NCBI RefSeq assembly: GCF_964026405.1
Contig: NZ_OZ032146.1
Span: 806,001-870,000, forward strand
Source: Candidatus Tisiphia endosymbiont of Dascillus cervinus
GTDB taxonomy: Bacteria; Pseudomonadota; Alphaproteobacteria; Rickettsiales; Rickettsiaceae
Length of the DNA: 64,000 nt
Reading direction: 5' to 3'
This document shows, piece by piece, positions 10,193-20,791 of this stretch (its first letter is position 1; the number at the start of each line of letters is the position of its first letter). The notes below the pieces were generated by a model. It was given only the letters and a program-made list of their open reading frames with translations, did not search any database and was not told the DNA's origin. Both the position numbers and the translations under genes were made by a program.

Positions 10193-10918
10193 TTATATCA
10201 TCAACATTCCACCATTAACATGGATAGTTTGACCGGTGATGTAGGAAGCCTTGTCGCTTGCTAGGAAAGCTACTACGTTTGCAACATCTTCGGCTTCTCC
10301 GAAAGTTCTAAGAGGAATTTTTTGCATTATAGCCTCTTTTTGAGCTTCGTTTAATTTATCAGTCATGTTTGATTTAATAAAACCAGGAGAAACTGCATTA
10401 ATTGTGATACCCCTACTTGCTACCTCAATTGCTAGAGACTTTGTCATACCGATCAAACCAGCTTTGGAAGCACAATAATTTGCCTGTCCTGGATTGCCGG
10501 AAACTGCAACCACAGATGATATGTTAATTATTCTACCATAACGAGTTTTCATCATTTTCTTTATCGCTTCACGATTTAGAATAAAGCTAGCTTTTAAGTT
10601 TATATCTATAACTTGATCAAACATTTCATTGGACATTTTTATTGCCAGCATATCTTTAGTGATTCCGGCATTACAAACTAAAATGTCGATTTGCTCAAGA
10701 CTAGACACCAAGTTAGTACATTCATCAATATTTGCTAGATTACATGGTACTATCGTATAATTATCTTTTAAGTTATTTGCAAGTTCTTGTAGTTTCTCTT
10801 GGTTACTACCACTAATTATCACATGACTACCAAGAGAGTGGAATAGCTTAGCAATGCTACCACCAATTGTCCCAGATGCTCCAGTAATTAGAGATTTTTT
10901 AGCAGTTAAATCTATCAT
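10193..10918 (-). CDS. fabG: 3-oxoacyl-[ACP] reductase
   Basis: A 241-residue short-chain dehydrogenase that reduces 3-ketoacyl-ACP with NADPH in type II fatty-acid synthesis. The cofactor motif TGASGTIGGSIAKLF begins near residue 13. The catalytic region is NISSVVAVSGNPGQANYCAS with YCASK as YxxxK, followed by AVSPGFIKSNMT. The C-terminus YITGQTIHVNGGMLMI is typical of FabG. It starts 2 bp after the recA stop codon on the same strand, suggesting readthrough from recA. Confidence 0.95.
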   Translation of the reverse strand: MIDLTAKKSLITGASGTIGGSIAKLFHSLGSHVIISGSNQEKLQELANNLKDNYTIVPCNLANIDECTNLVSSLEQIDILVCNAGITKDMLAIKMSNEMFDQVIDINLKASFILNREAIKKMMKTRYGRIINISSVVAVSGNPGQANYCASKAGLIGMTKSLAIEVASRGITINAVSPGFIKSNMTDKLNEAQKEAIMQKIPLRTFGEAEDVANVVAFLASDKASYITGQTIHVNGGMLMI

Positions 10919-10920
10919 TT

Positions 10921-11963
10921 CTATTCTTCCTCTTCTATAGTTATCGTTTCGCTATCAAAAGTAACACTAGTATTATGAGAAGATTTTTGACGAATTAGTT
11001 GTTCTATTTCAGAGCAGATAGCAGGGTGTTCTCTTAGGTAATGTTTAACATTTTCTCTACCTTGACCTATACGAGTGTCATTATATGAAAACCAAGCCCT
11101 CGATTTTTCTATTATTTCAAATTTAACACCAAGATCAATTATCTCGCTTTCTCTAGAAATACCACTACCATACATTATATCAAATTCTGCCGTTTTAAAC
11201 GGTGGAGAAACTTTGTTTTTAACAACTTTAATCTTAGTTTGGCTTCCTACTATATCTTCTTTATCCTTGATTGTTGAAATTCTTCTAATATCTAGCCTTA
11301 CTGAGGCATAAAATTTTAAAGCATTACCACCTGTGGTAGTTTCTGGACTACCAAACATGACACCTATTTTCATTCTAATTTGGTTAATAAAAATAATTAT
11401 ACAATTAGTTCTTGAAATTGATGCAGTGAGTTTTCTAAGTGCTTGGCTCATTAATCTAGCTTGTAACCCCATATGAGAGTCACCCATTTCCCCTTCAATC
11501 TCTGCTTTAGGCACAAGAGCAGCGACACTATCTATAACGACCATATCAATAGCTCCAGAGCGTACTAGAGTATCAGTTATTTCAAGTGCCTGCTCTCCCC
11601 AGTATCTGGTTGAGAAATAATAAGCTCGTCAATATTTATGCCAAGTTTTTTGGCATATGCTGGGTCTAAAGCATGTTCTGCATCAATAAAAGCACAAGTA
11701 CCACCTTTCTTCTGTGCTTCAGCAATCATATGTAGAGTTAAAGTGGTCTTTCCCGAACTTTCCGACCCAAAAATTTCAATAATTCTTCCCTTGGGTAACC
11801 CACCTATACCGAGTGCCAAGTCAAGCCCTAGCGATCCTGTTGGTATTGCCTCAACATCTACAGCAGGACGTTGACCGAGTTTCATGACAGAACCTTTGCC
11901 GTAACTTTTTTCAATTTGGCTAACTGCAGCAAGCAATGCTCTTTCTTTGTCTATAACGTTCAT
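10921..11963 (-). pseudogene. recA: recA, interrupted by a 2-bp insertion
   Basis: RecA drives homologous recombination and SOS induction. The 5' part (11963 down to about 11597) encodes an intact N-terminus with Walker [15 protein letters not shown] and reaches QPDTGE. There the minus-strand sequence reads gggGAGAGcag where gggGAGcag is expected, an extra AG at 11593-11597. The frame then hits a stop after five wrong residues. From 10921 to about 11592 the other frame restores [20 protein letters not shown], the Walker B region, loop L2 ([17 protein letters not shown]) and a normal C-terminus. Without the shift the protein would be about 345 residues, the usual length. No canonical programmed-frameshift site is visible. 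It is either a real inactivation or a sequencing error. Confidence 0.9.
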
Positions 11964-12131
11964 TTCTAGAATCAGCTTAATAAAATCAAATTAAATTTAT
12001 AAAGTAACATACGAGGAAAATCCAGTAAAATAATTACAAATATTAATATCATAGTGATTTAAAAATTACAACTAAAAATTAAAAATCTATTCTTTAACCT
12101 AAAGATGATCTGTCAACAGCAACCTTAATGT

Positions 12132-14346
12132 TTAATTGTTCTTGCTCCACAAATCCATATTATATTGTTTGCAATATTCAAACATATCAACTGTATTAGG
12201 GTGGTGTATGCCAAACTCATTAATTTGTGGCTTGCCAAAAAATTTATAATTATATAAATCTTTGCTTTTACAAGCTGCTTTTGCTGCATGATTATATAAA
12301 TCACTTACTTGAGCAATATTTTTACTTCTATCTCTATATAAATAATGGTATATAACAAATGCTTTTTTATAAGATTCTATAGCCTGCTTTAGCTTATTTT
12401 GGGTAAATAGAATATCACCTTGTACTATATAACTAGATGCCAAGCCGAAATTATTAGAATAATTTGTTTGCTTCGAATTGCTATTTTCACTTGCTAAAAA
12501 TATGGAAATAGCTTTATTAATGTATTCAGAAGCTTTATCTATTTTACCTAAACCTAATTCACTTCTTGCCATTTCTCTATAAATATCTGCAAATATTTCA
12601 TTATCTTCATTCTTTATGGGCTTATGTATATAATATAACTGTTGAGCTTGAGCATAAGCTTCTTGATATCTACCAAGGGAATTCAATATCTTTGCTCTAG
12701 GTATGTAAACCCCAGTAAAGTATGGGTCATTAATATGCGATCCATTTTTTATAAACAGCTCAATAATTTTATCTACATATTCTAAAGCCTCATGATATTT
12801 TCCTTGCATATTAAATAATGTACTTTTTAAAGAATATATTATAGATACATCAGCTTCTTGTATTATTCTTTGTTTTACTAATTTTTCTATCTTTTTAAGA
12901 AATTCTTCAGCAAGTTTTATCTCTCCTAAAAACATATAAGATCCAGATATAGAGATATACAATTAAATTTGAGAGAATAAATAGATTCATCATCATCAAG
13001 TTTACCTAAAATCTTTAATGATTTAGTAAAATAAGAAATCGCTGTTTCAAAATTTCTTAATATTATTTTATTATACACTCCTATTGCTCCCAAATATCTA
13101 GCGTAATAAAATTTTTGATATTCAGACATTTGCCACAATTTAAATTTTTTGTTTTTATCTTTCCAATTAAACCAATTAACCATTTGTTGAGCTTTATTAT
13201 TATAAACGTTTATATATAGAGACAATAATTCACTTCTTAAGGTAAGCATTGCATATATGTTAACATTATATTTCTCAGAATTTATAAGAATAATTTCTAG
13301 GTTTTCTAGTACAGTTTGAGCACTCCTCCACAAATATCCTGAGTGAGTTCCTTTCGCCTTAGGTATCTTAGCAATAACATTTTCTAAATATATTTTATTA
13401 TTATCACCATTTAGTTCCATTATTTTATTACTAACTATATCATGCATTTCAAAAATAGGGTTATCTTCGCTAGAACTAATATTACTGATTAGCATAAATT
13501 TAGATAATTGATATATATCATAATCTAAAGTATCTTTATGATCAGTAATGGTGCTAAGAAGCTGCTTCGAAAAGCTTTGGTTATTTAGCAAAGCTATTTT
13601 ATTAAGTAACTTTACTGCACTAGGATTTAATTGTTGAATAGCCATGCTAATATTTGTTGCTATTTTATCAGTCGATTGATAAATTTTCTTTTTATATTCC
13701 TCTTTATCCAAACCTTTAACTCTGTTAAGTAATTGAGCTCCTTGCACTATCAACATTGGATAACCACTAAAAGATTGCGTTAAAAATTCGATACTATTAT
13801 TATCCTTATTGTTCAATAAGTTATTAGCTAAAGCTATAATAGTAGGCTTATCAAATATGGGCATTGCTATAATATTAGGTAACTTTTCATTATCTTGCGA
13901 ACAAAACACCACATTACCATTATGTTCCCATTCAACTAAATCTTGTACTTTTTTATTTTCATTAACTTTTAAATTATCAAACAATAATAACCATTTATTA
14001 GTAGCAGTTAAATATGACATTACTTCTTTTTTTGCTAAAGCAACTTCTTCAGATATATTAGTTTGTTTAACCTTATTAAGTTGTTTGGCTAATTTAACAA
14101 ATTGTTCATCAAAATCAAGGTTACAATCAAAAAACCAAATTAGATTATAATTATTTTTTTTCTCATAACTATACATCCTAATCAGTTGAGTTTTACCTAT
14201 ACCACTAGTACCAACTATACTTGCTTGTCTATATTTACTTAAATATTCATCAAGGATTTTAAGTTGTTGCTCATGATTGACAAAATAACTAACTGGGGTG
14301 ATTAAATTAGATACTTGTTCTTGAGAAAAAGTTCTAGTATTAATGA
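12132..14346 (-). pseudogene. STAND (NB-ARC-like) ATPase with TPR repeats, decayed
   Basis: The remaining frame starts right at an IS edge (14346) with TRTFSQEQVSN. It has a Walker A at about 14205 (VGTSGIGKTQL) and a Walker B-like KWLLLFDNL, then a winged-helix-like region. From about 13100 onward it is a series of TPR-like helical pairs (e.g. AISYFTKSLKILGKL, KYHEALEYVDKIIELF, LKQAIESYKKAFVIYH). The insertion sequence removed the start. A one-base loss near 12955-12962 shifts the frame within SLKFN/LYISISGSYMFLG. This architecture occurs in signalling and anti-phage STAND proteins; its role here is unknown. Two independent lesions argue for a dead gene. Confidence 0.82.
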
Positions 14347-15456
14347 CAAAACTTACGCTATGTAAGGTTCTAAATAGCGTAAAGAGGGTGAACGTAACTG
14401 CTGTTGCATATAATGATCTAAAAGCCCTAACTTTATTTGATAAACCGTCTTACCTATTTTGTGTGCAGTTCTTTTTAGAAAAGCCCACACTAAAAATGCA
14501 CAACTAATGTGATTACGCTGGATGCGTTGTTTTCTGCATTGGCATCGTTCTATACCGGTAAGTTGCTTGATTTCTCTATGCATGCTCTCAATTACCCAAC
14601 GAAAGCCACACTCATCTTGTACGGCTTTAGAAGATTTTTGAGTTTTGTTATTGGTAACAATATAATCAACTCTGTTGGTAGAAACAGTAAGTTTAAACAA
14701 ATTAACATGCTTATCTTTTGCAAAGCCCTTTATATGAATCTCCACTCCGCTCTTAATTTCCTCATCTGAAAACGTTAACTTGCTAACAGCTTTATAAGGC
14801 TTAGAAGAGGAAGTTTTAGTAACGTTTCTATTTGCTTTAATAGGAGCATAATAATATTTACCCAAGGAATCAACATGTTGCATAATTTTATGCGTAGCAT
14901 ACCATGTGTCAAAAAGCACAGTTTGAAAAGGAATCTTTTTGCTATACACAGCATTATTTAACATATTTAATAGGTGTTCTACTTTTGTCGCTCCATCATG
15001 TTCGGGCGAAAAAATTCGGTAATCTATTACCCAAAACTTATTAATATCCGGATTATAATATACCAAACTTACTACTCCTATACCAGTAGTAATACCACCT
15101 GTAGCCCCACTGTACTGTGATCTAGCAATTTCTATTTTCTTGGTATTTCTTTTATTTAACACCGTATCATCAAATATTGTATATCCGTTAGGCGATAAAA
15201 TAACATCATCCTTAATATGTTCCCATAACAAAGAAGGTGTATATTTTTCATTTTTTAAAAATCTATTAATAACATCATGGCTACATTTTTTGGCATGTTC
15301 AGCATAGTAGGTCAAACTATAATTCTTTTGACTCACTATTAGAAATTGACAGTAATCTGTCCTATTAACTGGTATTGCTTGCAATTTTATCCTCTTGGCA
15401 TTTGTAAATTATACTCAACATAATGTACCATTTTTTTTCTCATAGCGTAAGTTTTG
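14347..15456 (-). mobile_element. DDE insertion sequence (IS4/IS701-like), 1.1 kb
   Basis: The element is bounded by 16-bp perfect terminal inverted repeats, caaaacttacgctatg at 14347-14362 and its complement at 15441-15456. It contains one transposase gene filling nearly all of it. I could not recognise a target duplication (flanks attaatga and gcgttata). It inserted at the 5' end of the STAND-TPR gene. Confidence 0.85.
14353..15384 (-). CDS. DDE transposase (IS4/IS701-like)
   Basis: A 343-residue, apparently intact transposase. Candidate catalytic residues are the Asp pair in YTIFDDTVLNK (about residue 72), the Asp in VLFDTWYATHK (about residue 159), and the Glu in CGFRWVIESMHREIKQLTG. The last matches the Y/R-x2-E-x3-H-R-E-x-K block of IS4-superfamily enzymes. 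It lies 6 bp inside the left terminal repeat. The exact IS family is uncertain; the DDE_5/IS701 type is my best reading. Confidence 0.82.
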   Translation of the reverse strand: MQAIPVNRTDYCQFLIVSQKNYSLTYYAEHAKKCSHDVINRFLKNEKYTPSLLWEHIKDDVILSPNGYTIFDDTVLNKRNTKKIEIARSQYSGATGGITTGIGVVSLVYYNPDINKFWVIDYRIFSPEHDGATKVEHLLNMLNNAVYSKKIPFQTVLFDTWYATHKIMQHVDSLGKYYYAPIKANRNVTKTSSSKPYKAVSKLTFSDEEIKSGVEIHIKGFAKDKHVNLFKLTVSTNRVDYIVTNNKTQKSSKAVQDECGFRWVIESMHREIKQLTGIERCQCRKQRIQRNHISCAFLVWAFLKRTAHKIGKTVYQIKLGLLDHYMQQQLRSPSLRYLEPYIA

Positions 15457-15570
15457 GCGTTATAAGCTTATATTTTATCTAAAGCAATTATCAAGTCATT
15501 ATAAAAATTTTAAAATAATGGCTTGAAATTCACATGATTATACATTAGTTGTATAGATAGGTAGTTATGC

Positions 15571-15661
15571 GAATTAGGGATAAGAATTTGTTAATTCTTA
15601 TCCCTAATTCGGTGAAATTATCGAAACAATCAGATTTGAGACGGCTCTGCATCTGATTATT
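15571..15661 (-). repeat. Composite palindrome array, locus E (half element)
   Basis: Two of the five modules are present upstream of hpf. P5 is at 15571-15610 (gaattagggataagaa arms). P4 is at 15625-15661 (caatcagat stem, loop with gagacggctctgc). The P3, P2 and P1 modules are absent, so this is half of the array seen complete at 58243-58494. Confidence 0.75.
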
Positions 15662-15700
15662 ACATATAATATTTGACTTAACTAAATTAAAGGGGATTTT

Positions 15701-16285
15701 ATGCAAATATCAGTATCAGGTCAACATATTTCTATTGGGAATTCTTTGCAAGATTATGTAAGAAACCGTACTATGCAGGTGTCAGAAAAGTATTTTTGTG
15801 ATGTAATAATTAGTGCAAACGTGCATTTCTCTAAACAAGGATTCCAACTAGTTTGTGATATTGTAGTGAATGATGGTACAGGCAGACATATGATATTGAA
15901 AGGTAACGCTGCTTCAGATGACATATATTCAGCGTTTGATATTGCTCTTGCTAGGCTTGAAAAGCAGCTTAGAAAGTATAAATCTAAGCTCAAGGATCGT
16001 CATGATAGAGTTAAAATATCCGAAGTAACATCTAAAGCAGTTAAATATACTATAACACCCAATCAATATGAACATGAAGACGAAGATAATGTGGCAGCAT
16101 ATGATAATCCTGTAATTATAGCAGAAAAATCTGTAGAAATATTAACTCTATCAGTAAGTGGAGCAGTGATGAAAATGGATCTTGAGAACCTTCCTGCTTT
16201 AATGTTTCAAAATAGTCATACTAATCGCATGAATGTAGTTTATTATCGTCGGGATGGGAATATATCTTGGATAGATTCCAAATAA
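15701..16285 (+). CDS. hpf: Ribosome hibernation promoting factor, long form
   Basis: A 194-residue long-type HPF/RaiA. Residues 1-100 are the beta-alpha-beta-beta-beta-alpha domain that occupies the decoding region (MQISVSGQHISIGNSLQDYV, later SAFDIALARLEKQLRKYK). After a linker, residues 135-194 form the C-terminal dimerisation domain (SVEILTLSVSGAVMKMDLEN, ending VVYYRRDGNISWIDSK), which pairs ribosomes into 100S dimers. A Shine-Dalgarno-like aaagggg precedes the ATG. It is a monocistronic gene between two decayed loci. Confidence 0.92.
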   Translation: MQISVSGQHISIGNSLQDYVRNRTMQVSEKYFCDVIISANVHFSKQGFQLVCDIVVNDGTGRHMILKGNAASDDIYSAFDIALARLEKQLRKYKSKLKDRHDRVKISEVTSKAVKYTITPNQYEHEDEDNVAAYDNPVIIAEKSVEILTLSVSGAVMKMDLENLPALMFQNSHTNRMNVVYYRRDGNISWIDSK

Positions 16286-16394
16286 ATTCTTGCTGCTTAT
16301 ATATACTGCTATTCACTTGAATATATAACTCTCAACTTCATCAATAATTCCGTGAATTTCAGTTGTTAGGCGAAATAATCTCATGGAGATAATT

Positions 16395-19323
16395 CTAATC
16401 TGATATTGATAATTCCGATAATATAATATGATAAAATCCCCCGGGTTGATATTTGATAAAATTTGCTGGCATGATAAATCTTAAAATTTTAGTTTCAGTA
16501 GCGGCATTTTTTAGGATTAACTGCCCTAATCTTTCAGCTTCAAGATAAGATAGTATAATAGGTAGTTTTAAGTTAGGAATAGGTCTATGTGAAAAATTCT
16601 CACTATTTATTTGGCAAAAGCTATTATTATAATCATCATACCGATCGATAAAGTTTAGTGCTAGTTTACTAATAATGCTAGTTTTAGAAATTTCTATTTG
16701 TTCTAAGTAGCTATTGTTTGATAGTTTAACCAATATTTTGGGACTAATATGACTAGGGGTAGAATATCCACGTTTAGTGAACTTAATTTGTTCCTGATAA
16801 GCTATGATATCAAAGAAATATATAATACGCAAAAGGTTAATAACATCAATACAAGACAAAGCTTTATTTAATACCAACCCTTCTACAGCTTCATCGAGAG
16901 TTGATATATCGATGTGCTTTAATGGAATACCGCATTTATAAGACAATTCGAGAATTATTGCCGCTAAACTACAAACCCCAAACTTATTATTAACCCAATG
17001 CCCTTTTGCCCATAAGTTACCATCTTGCCAAATATTACTATGTGGCCAAGCTGGGTAAGGCCTAGCATCCCAAGTCCATAAAAACATTTGTTCGATATAT
17101 TCTTGTGTTTGCCAATATTCAATAAAACTTCGAATAGCTTTACGCTGAATAGAAAAATCAACTTCACCAGTAGAATATCTCGGTACTCCACCATCACTAC
17201 ATAAAGGATCAAAGAATATATTAGGTTGATTAGTTGCTTTATCAATGGAAGGAAAGCCAAATTCCGTAAACCAAATTTTTTTCATTCTTGGTTGCCATTC
17301 TGTTGTAACACCATCAGGGTTACGATGATAATTCTCCCACCAATGTCTTAAATTCTTCCAAGCATAATCGGCAGCTAACTGATGTCTGCCACCATTTTCA
17401 TCTATAAAGTAATCATATCCTTCGCCTGATTGCCAGCCTTTCATGATTTCTTCTGGTAAAATTCCTGAATTTATGCTTCTCGTTACAGGAAAGTAAGCAT
17501 CAATACCTACGAAATCTATATATTCTGAGGCAAATAATTTGTCCAAATTATACCATCCATCTTGTGTGTGATGATACTCTGACCAATCTGCTGCATAAGT
17601 AACAAGTACATTATTACCCACGATTTCTTTGACTAATTTTGCTAATTTTATCAATTGGCTAACAGCGGGAAAATTATTATATTGATCCTTGACACTAGTT
17701 AAACCTATTAGTTCAGAACCGATTACGAAAGCATCAACATGATCTTTAACCAATTTAGCATAATGTAGGATAAAATTATTATAACCCTCATCTTTATTAA
17801 AAAAATCTACTATTGAATTTACGCAGCCTGTTAAATGACCACGCCATGGCTTTTGCCAAACATCCAAAAAAAACATTGGATAAAACATAACTTTAAAGTT
17901 TCTACGTTTTAATTCCTGTAAGTAACGGATTAAGCTAGCATCATTGACGCTGCCGCCATATTTAGGAAAATCATCTGCATCTCGTGATACTAGCCTTGCC
18001 GTATCACGTAAATATTTCCCAACTTGCCATTGTTCTGAATATTGTGTATTTGGATCATTAAATTCCACAGCAGGTTTAATAGTACAACTTGCAATATCCA
18101 AACTATCGCCAAACCAACATACAACTGGTGCAACCCATTTGATGTTAGGGCATATAATTTTCATTTGATTTAGACTATACAGACTATTAGCAATATTACG
18201 GTAATTATTTGAATTTATTGGTTTTTTACTAATGATACCGCCTAAAGAGTTTTGTATTGTATTATAGTGTCGTAAACAAACTCTCCGGATCCTGGGATTA
18301 TGTCAACAGCCTCAACTAAATCTTCTACACTCCGAAACTGTATCTGAGAGGTAATTTTGTTGTCAAAATCAAGCTCAAAATCCTCACATACGCTAAAGTA
18401 TGCTCCGGTTTTTTGCTTGGTTTTTCCTAAAAATTCCTCTCTCATATACAGTTTCGCAATAGAGCTATTATCGTCTTCAACGTTACTGGGAATATTAGCC
18501 TTCCTAGTTACTTCAAAGGAAAAATTAGGCACCGAATTATTAAAATCAGCTAAGGGTAGGTCTTCAAATACAGCATAACTTAATCCACGAAATGCTGGTG
18601 CTTGACCTTGAGCTTCAGTTGCAGCAATTAAAGGATCGGGTAATTGCTCTTCTGACCCTAAATAACCCGAGTTGCCAATTAATTTATAAGAGCAGAGCTA
18701 GGTTTTATGAACATTTGAAGTTAATTTGTAACATTAAAACACTTAATAAAAACTATATTTTTTAGAAATATGTTTGTATTAAAAATGTTTTAGTATCGAG
18801 CCTCACATGAAACCAGCGTTAAATATAGCTTTTGCCAGTATAATTAATTGGCAACTCGGGTTAAATAAAGTCTGAATTTATATTGTTCAAGATTGAGTAA
18901 CTGATCATTAACCCATACTCTACCAATTTCAGCTATTTCGCCTTCACATAAGCTAACTGCAAAGGATAAATAATATTCACATTCCGTTAAATTATGGATA
19001 GAAGCAGTTTCGGTAGTAACTGATAAACCTCGTTGTGCAACGCTGGTAACTTGTACTTCCTTAATTTGATTTGCCCAAATTATTTTACCATTGACCCTTG
19101 CCGTACCAAAAACTAAGGTTATTGGATGCCCATATACGGCTTTTGATAAGGAAAAACTTTCTCTAATATTTTTAAAATGGTAATACTCCTCAGGTTCATA
19201 ATTTAAATGTTCTAAGTAATCACCGAGTGTCCTACCGGCAAATCGTCCAATAGTGGATAATATACCGCCACCAAAAACACCACCAATGCTACTTCCTATG
19301 CTACCTAGAATCTGACCAAACAT
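16395..19323 (-). pseudogene. GTA host-specificity/tail tip protein, broken
   Basis: This is the remnant of the large TIM-barrel tail protein of alphaproteobacterial gene transfer agents. The N-terminus MFGQILGSIGSSIGGVFGGG (from 19323) is normal up to FRLYL, where a 197-bp MITE sits. Removing the MITE and one target copy joins RLYL to GSEEQLPDPLIAATEAQ in frame. A second lesion near 18243 shifts the frame after IIQYKTL, and the frame continues with GGIISKKPINSNNYRN. The GTA_TIM domain is recognisable (DAFVIGSELIGLTSVKDQ, YAADWSEYHH, IWFTEFGFPSID). The C-terminal part is missing: the remainder is about 850 residues, whereas complete homologues are usually well over 1000. No other GTA genes are nearby. 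Confidence 0.87.
18665..18861 (-). mobile_element. 197-bp IS982-type MITE, copy 1
   Basis: A noncoding element with terminal inverted repeats acccgagttgccaattaatt. It is flanked by the 6-bp direct repeat taaata (18659-18664 and 18862-18867). It splits the GTA tail-protein gene after RLYL. By eye it is identical over all 197 bp to the copies at 35693-35889 and 54759-54955, in the opposite orientation. Confidence 0.93.
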
Positions 19324-19454
19324 ATTAATGCCTTATATTTATAGTTAATATAAGGCATTATATCATGTAATATAGCTGCACTAAGTGTAGGTGGATATTT
19401 TTTTAGCAATAGTCATATTTGTTTTCATAATGGGTTTCTATAATTTTATATTCC

Positions 19455-19661
19455 CTAATTGTGGTCGTTATTATGGTTGTTCGTGTTTCCCTGTAAATCG
19501 ACAAGGGAAGTGTAAAACGTTGAGTTAGCAACAGGGTAGGGCAAGGAGAAGGGTGGGGGAGAAAGTGTATCAAGATTAACAGCAGGATTAACAACAAGAG
19601 TATCATCCTCTACTTTTGCTGATTTACTAAAGTAGCTATTAGATGGAAGACTATCAGTCAT
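19455..19661 (-). CDS. Possible small hypothetical protein (68 aa)
   Basis: A short reading frame beginning MTDSLPSNSYFSKSAKVEDD and rich in Ser, Thr, Pro and Asn, with no membrane segment and no recognisable motif. It lies alone between the GTA remnant and the kinase-like gene and has no convincing Shine-Dalgarno. It could be chance or the tail of a lost gene. Confidence 0.25.
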   Translation of the reverse strand: MTDSLPSNSYFSKSAKVEDDTLVVNPAVNLDTLSPPPFSLPYPVANSTFYTSLVDLQGNTNNHNNDHN

Positions 19662-19957
19662 AAATTTATTCTCATTAGTATTAATTAAAGATATAATCTA
19701 ATAAATGTTAATTAATATAAGATAAATATTACAAAATTATTAAATTATAGTAATTAACTTTTACTAAAAGAACATATATACGCATACTTGACCTTTTTGT
19801 AAAGCACCGGGTAATTGAATCATCATGTAGAGTTGTCAACTTTTTTTATTCTTATCGTGGGAATTCTTATATTAATTGTAAAAATTTATCTAAGGTACTT
19901 AGTGTTTAGTTATATTATGTTATTATAATAAAATATATATATAAAGGAGGTATAACT

Positions 19958-20659
19958 ATGAATAAATATATAATGTTTTGTGGTATGAGTTTTGCTGGAA
20001 AAAAAGAATATAGACAAATGTCTGTAGAGTATCTTATACAAGAAAGAAAGGTTGCACCAGAACTTATCTCGATTGTAGATGATCCCAAAAGTACTGAGTT
20101 TGGAGAGAAAATTGTTCAATTTGATAGAGTAGAAGATAAAATTAACAATACAGTAAGTGGAGCATTATATATAAGTGCAAGCTGTAATATCTATGATAAC
20201 CTAATTAGTACTGCTTTAAAAAATAATCAGTACATATTTTGTAAAGGAGGGTTTCCAGAAGTAGTGGGATACCAAGGTGCTGTTTGTCAAGATCAAGGAT
20301 TTAGTTGGGAGATGGTAAAAAAACATTATACAGATCAGGTGCAAACTACTCATAAGACCGTACAATTTCCTGATATAATATTTATTTGTGTTAATTCTTT
20401 TAGTAGATCACAAATAATGGCTAAATGTAGTAATAGTAAAAGTTGGGAGTCAAAAATGACTGTAGATGAGTACAATCATTATTCTAATAAAATGAGAGCG
20501 ACTTATGAAATTATTGTAGCAGATCGCGAATTTACAGCAAAAACAAAAGTATTGCTTATTGATCCTATGGATTGCCCACTTGCTAAAACTTGGGAATCAC
20601 AAATAAAACCTGAAATAGATCAGTTAATGGGTTTGGTCACAGAGACCTGTGATTTTTAG
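19958..20659 (+). CDS. P-loop nucleoside/nucleotide-kinase-like protein
   Basis: A 233-residue protein preceded by an excellent Shine-Dalgarno (aaaggaggt) 8 bp before the ATG. The N-terminus YIMFCGMSFAGKKEYRQMSV has a degenerate P-loop (GxxxxGKK in place of GxxxxGKS/T). Later FPDIIFICVNSFSRSQIMAK and the W-E-S-K...YNHYSNKMRATYEII region resemble the PD-x-x-I and E-x-Y-x-x-L blocks of deoxynucleoside or thymidylate kinases. The final strand VLLIDPMDC also fits. Family placement is inference from pattern only. It may instead be a diverged enzyme with lost catalytic residues. Confidence 0.55.
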   Translation: MNKYIMFCGMSFAGKKEYRQMSVEYLIQERKVAPELISIVDDPKSTEFGEKIVQFDRVEDKINNTVSGALYISASCNIYDNLISTALKNNQYIFCKGGFPEVVGYQGAVCQDQGFSWEMVKKHYTDQVQTTHKTVQFPDIIFICVNSFSRSQIMAKCSNSKSWESKMTVDEYNHYSNKMRATYEIIVADREFTAKTKVLLIDPMDCPLAKTWESQIKPEIDQLMGLVTETCDF

Positions 20660-20791
20660 TGAGTATACTCAATGAATTTCAAGATTTTGGAATATATACT
20701 CAAATCAATCGAAATTTTTTCTTAAAAGCTTGACCTTTGGTTAAAAACTGATTATGCAAGAGATAAACAACTATAACTATTATTATATAAA

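Noticed and set aside
11577-11963. Programmed frameshift in recA
   Set aside because: No slippery heptamer, stimulatory structure or precedent was seen; a 2-bp duplication explains the break more simply.
19403-19606. 67-codon Leu/Thr-rich frame on the minus strand
   Set aside because: Low-complexity product overlapping another short frame, with no ribosome-binding site; considered chance.
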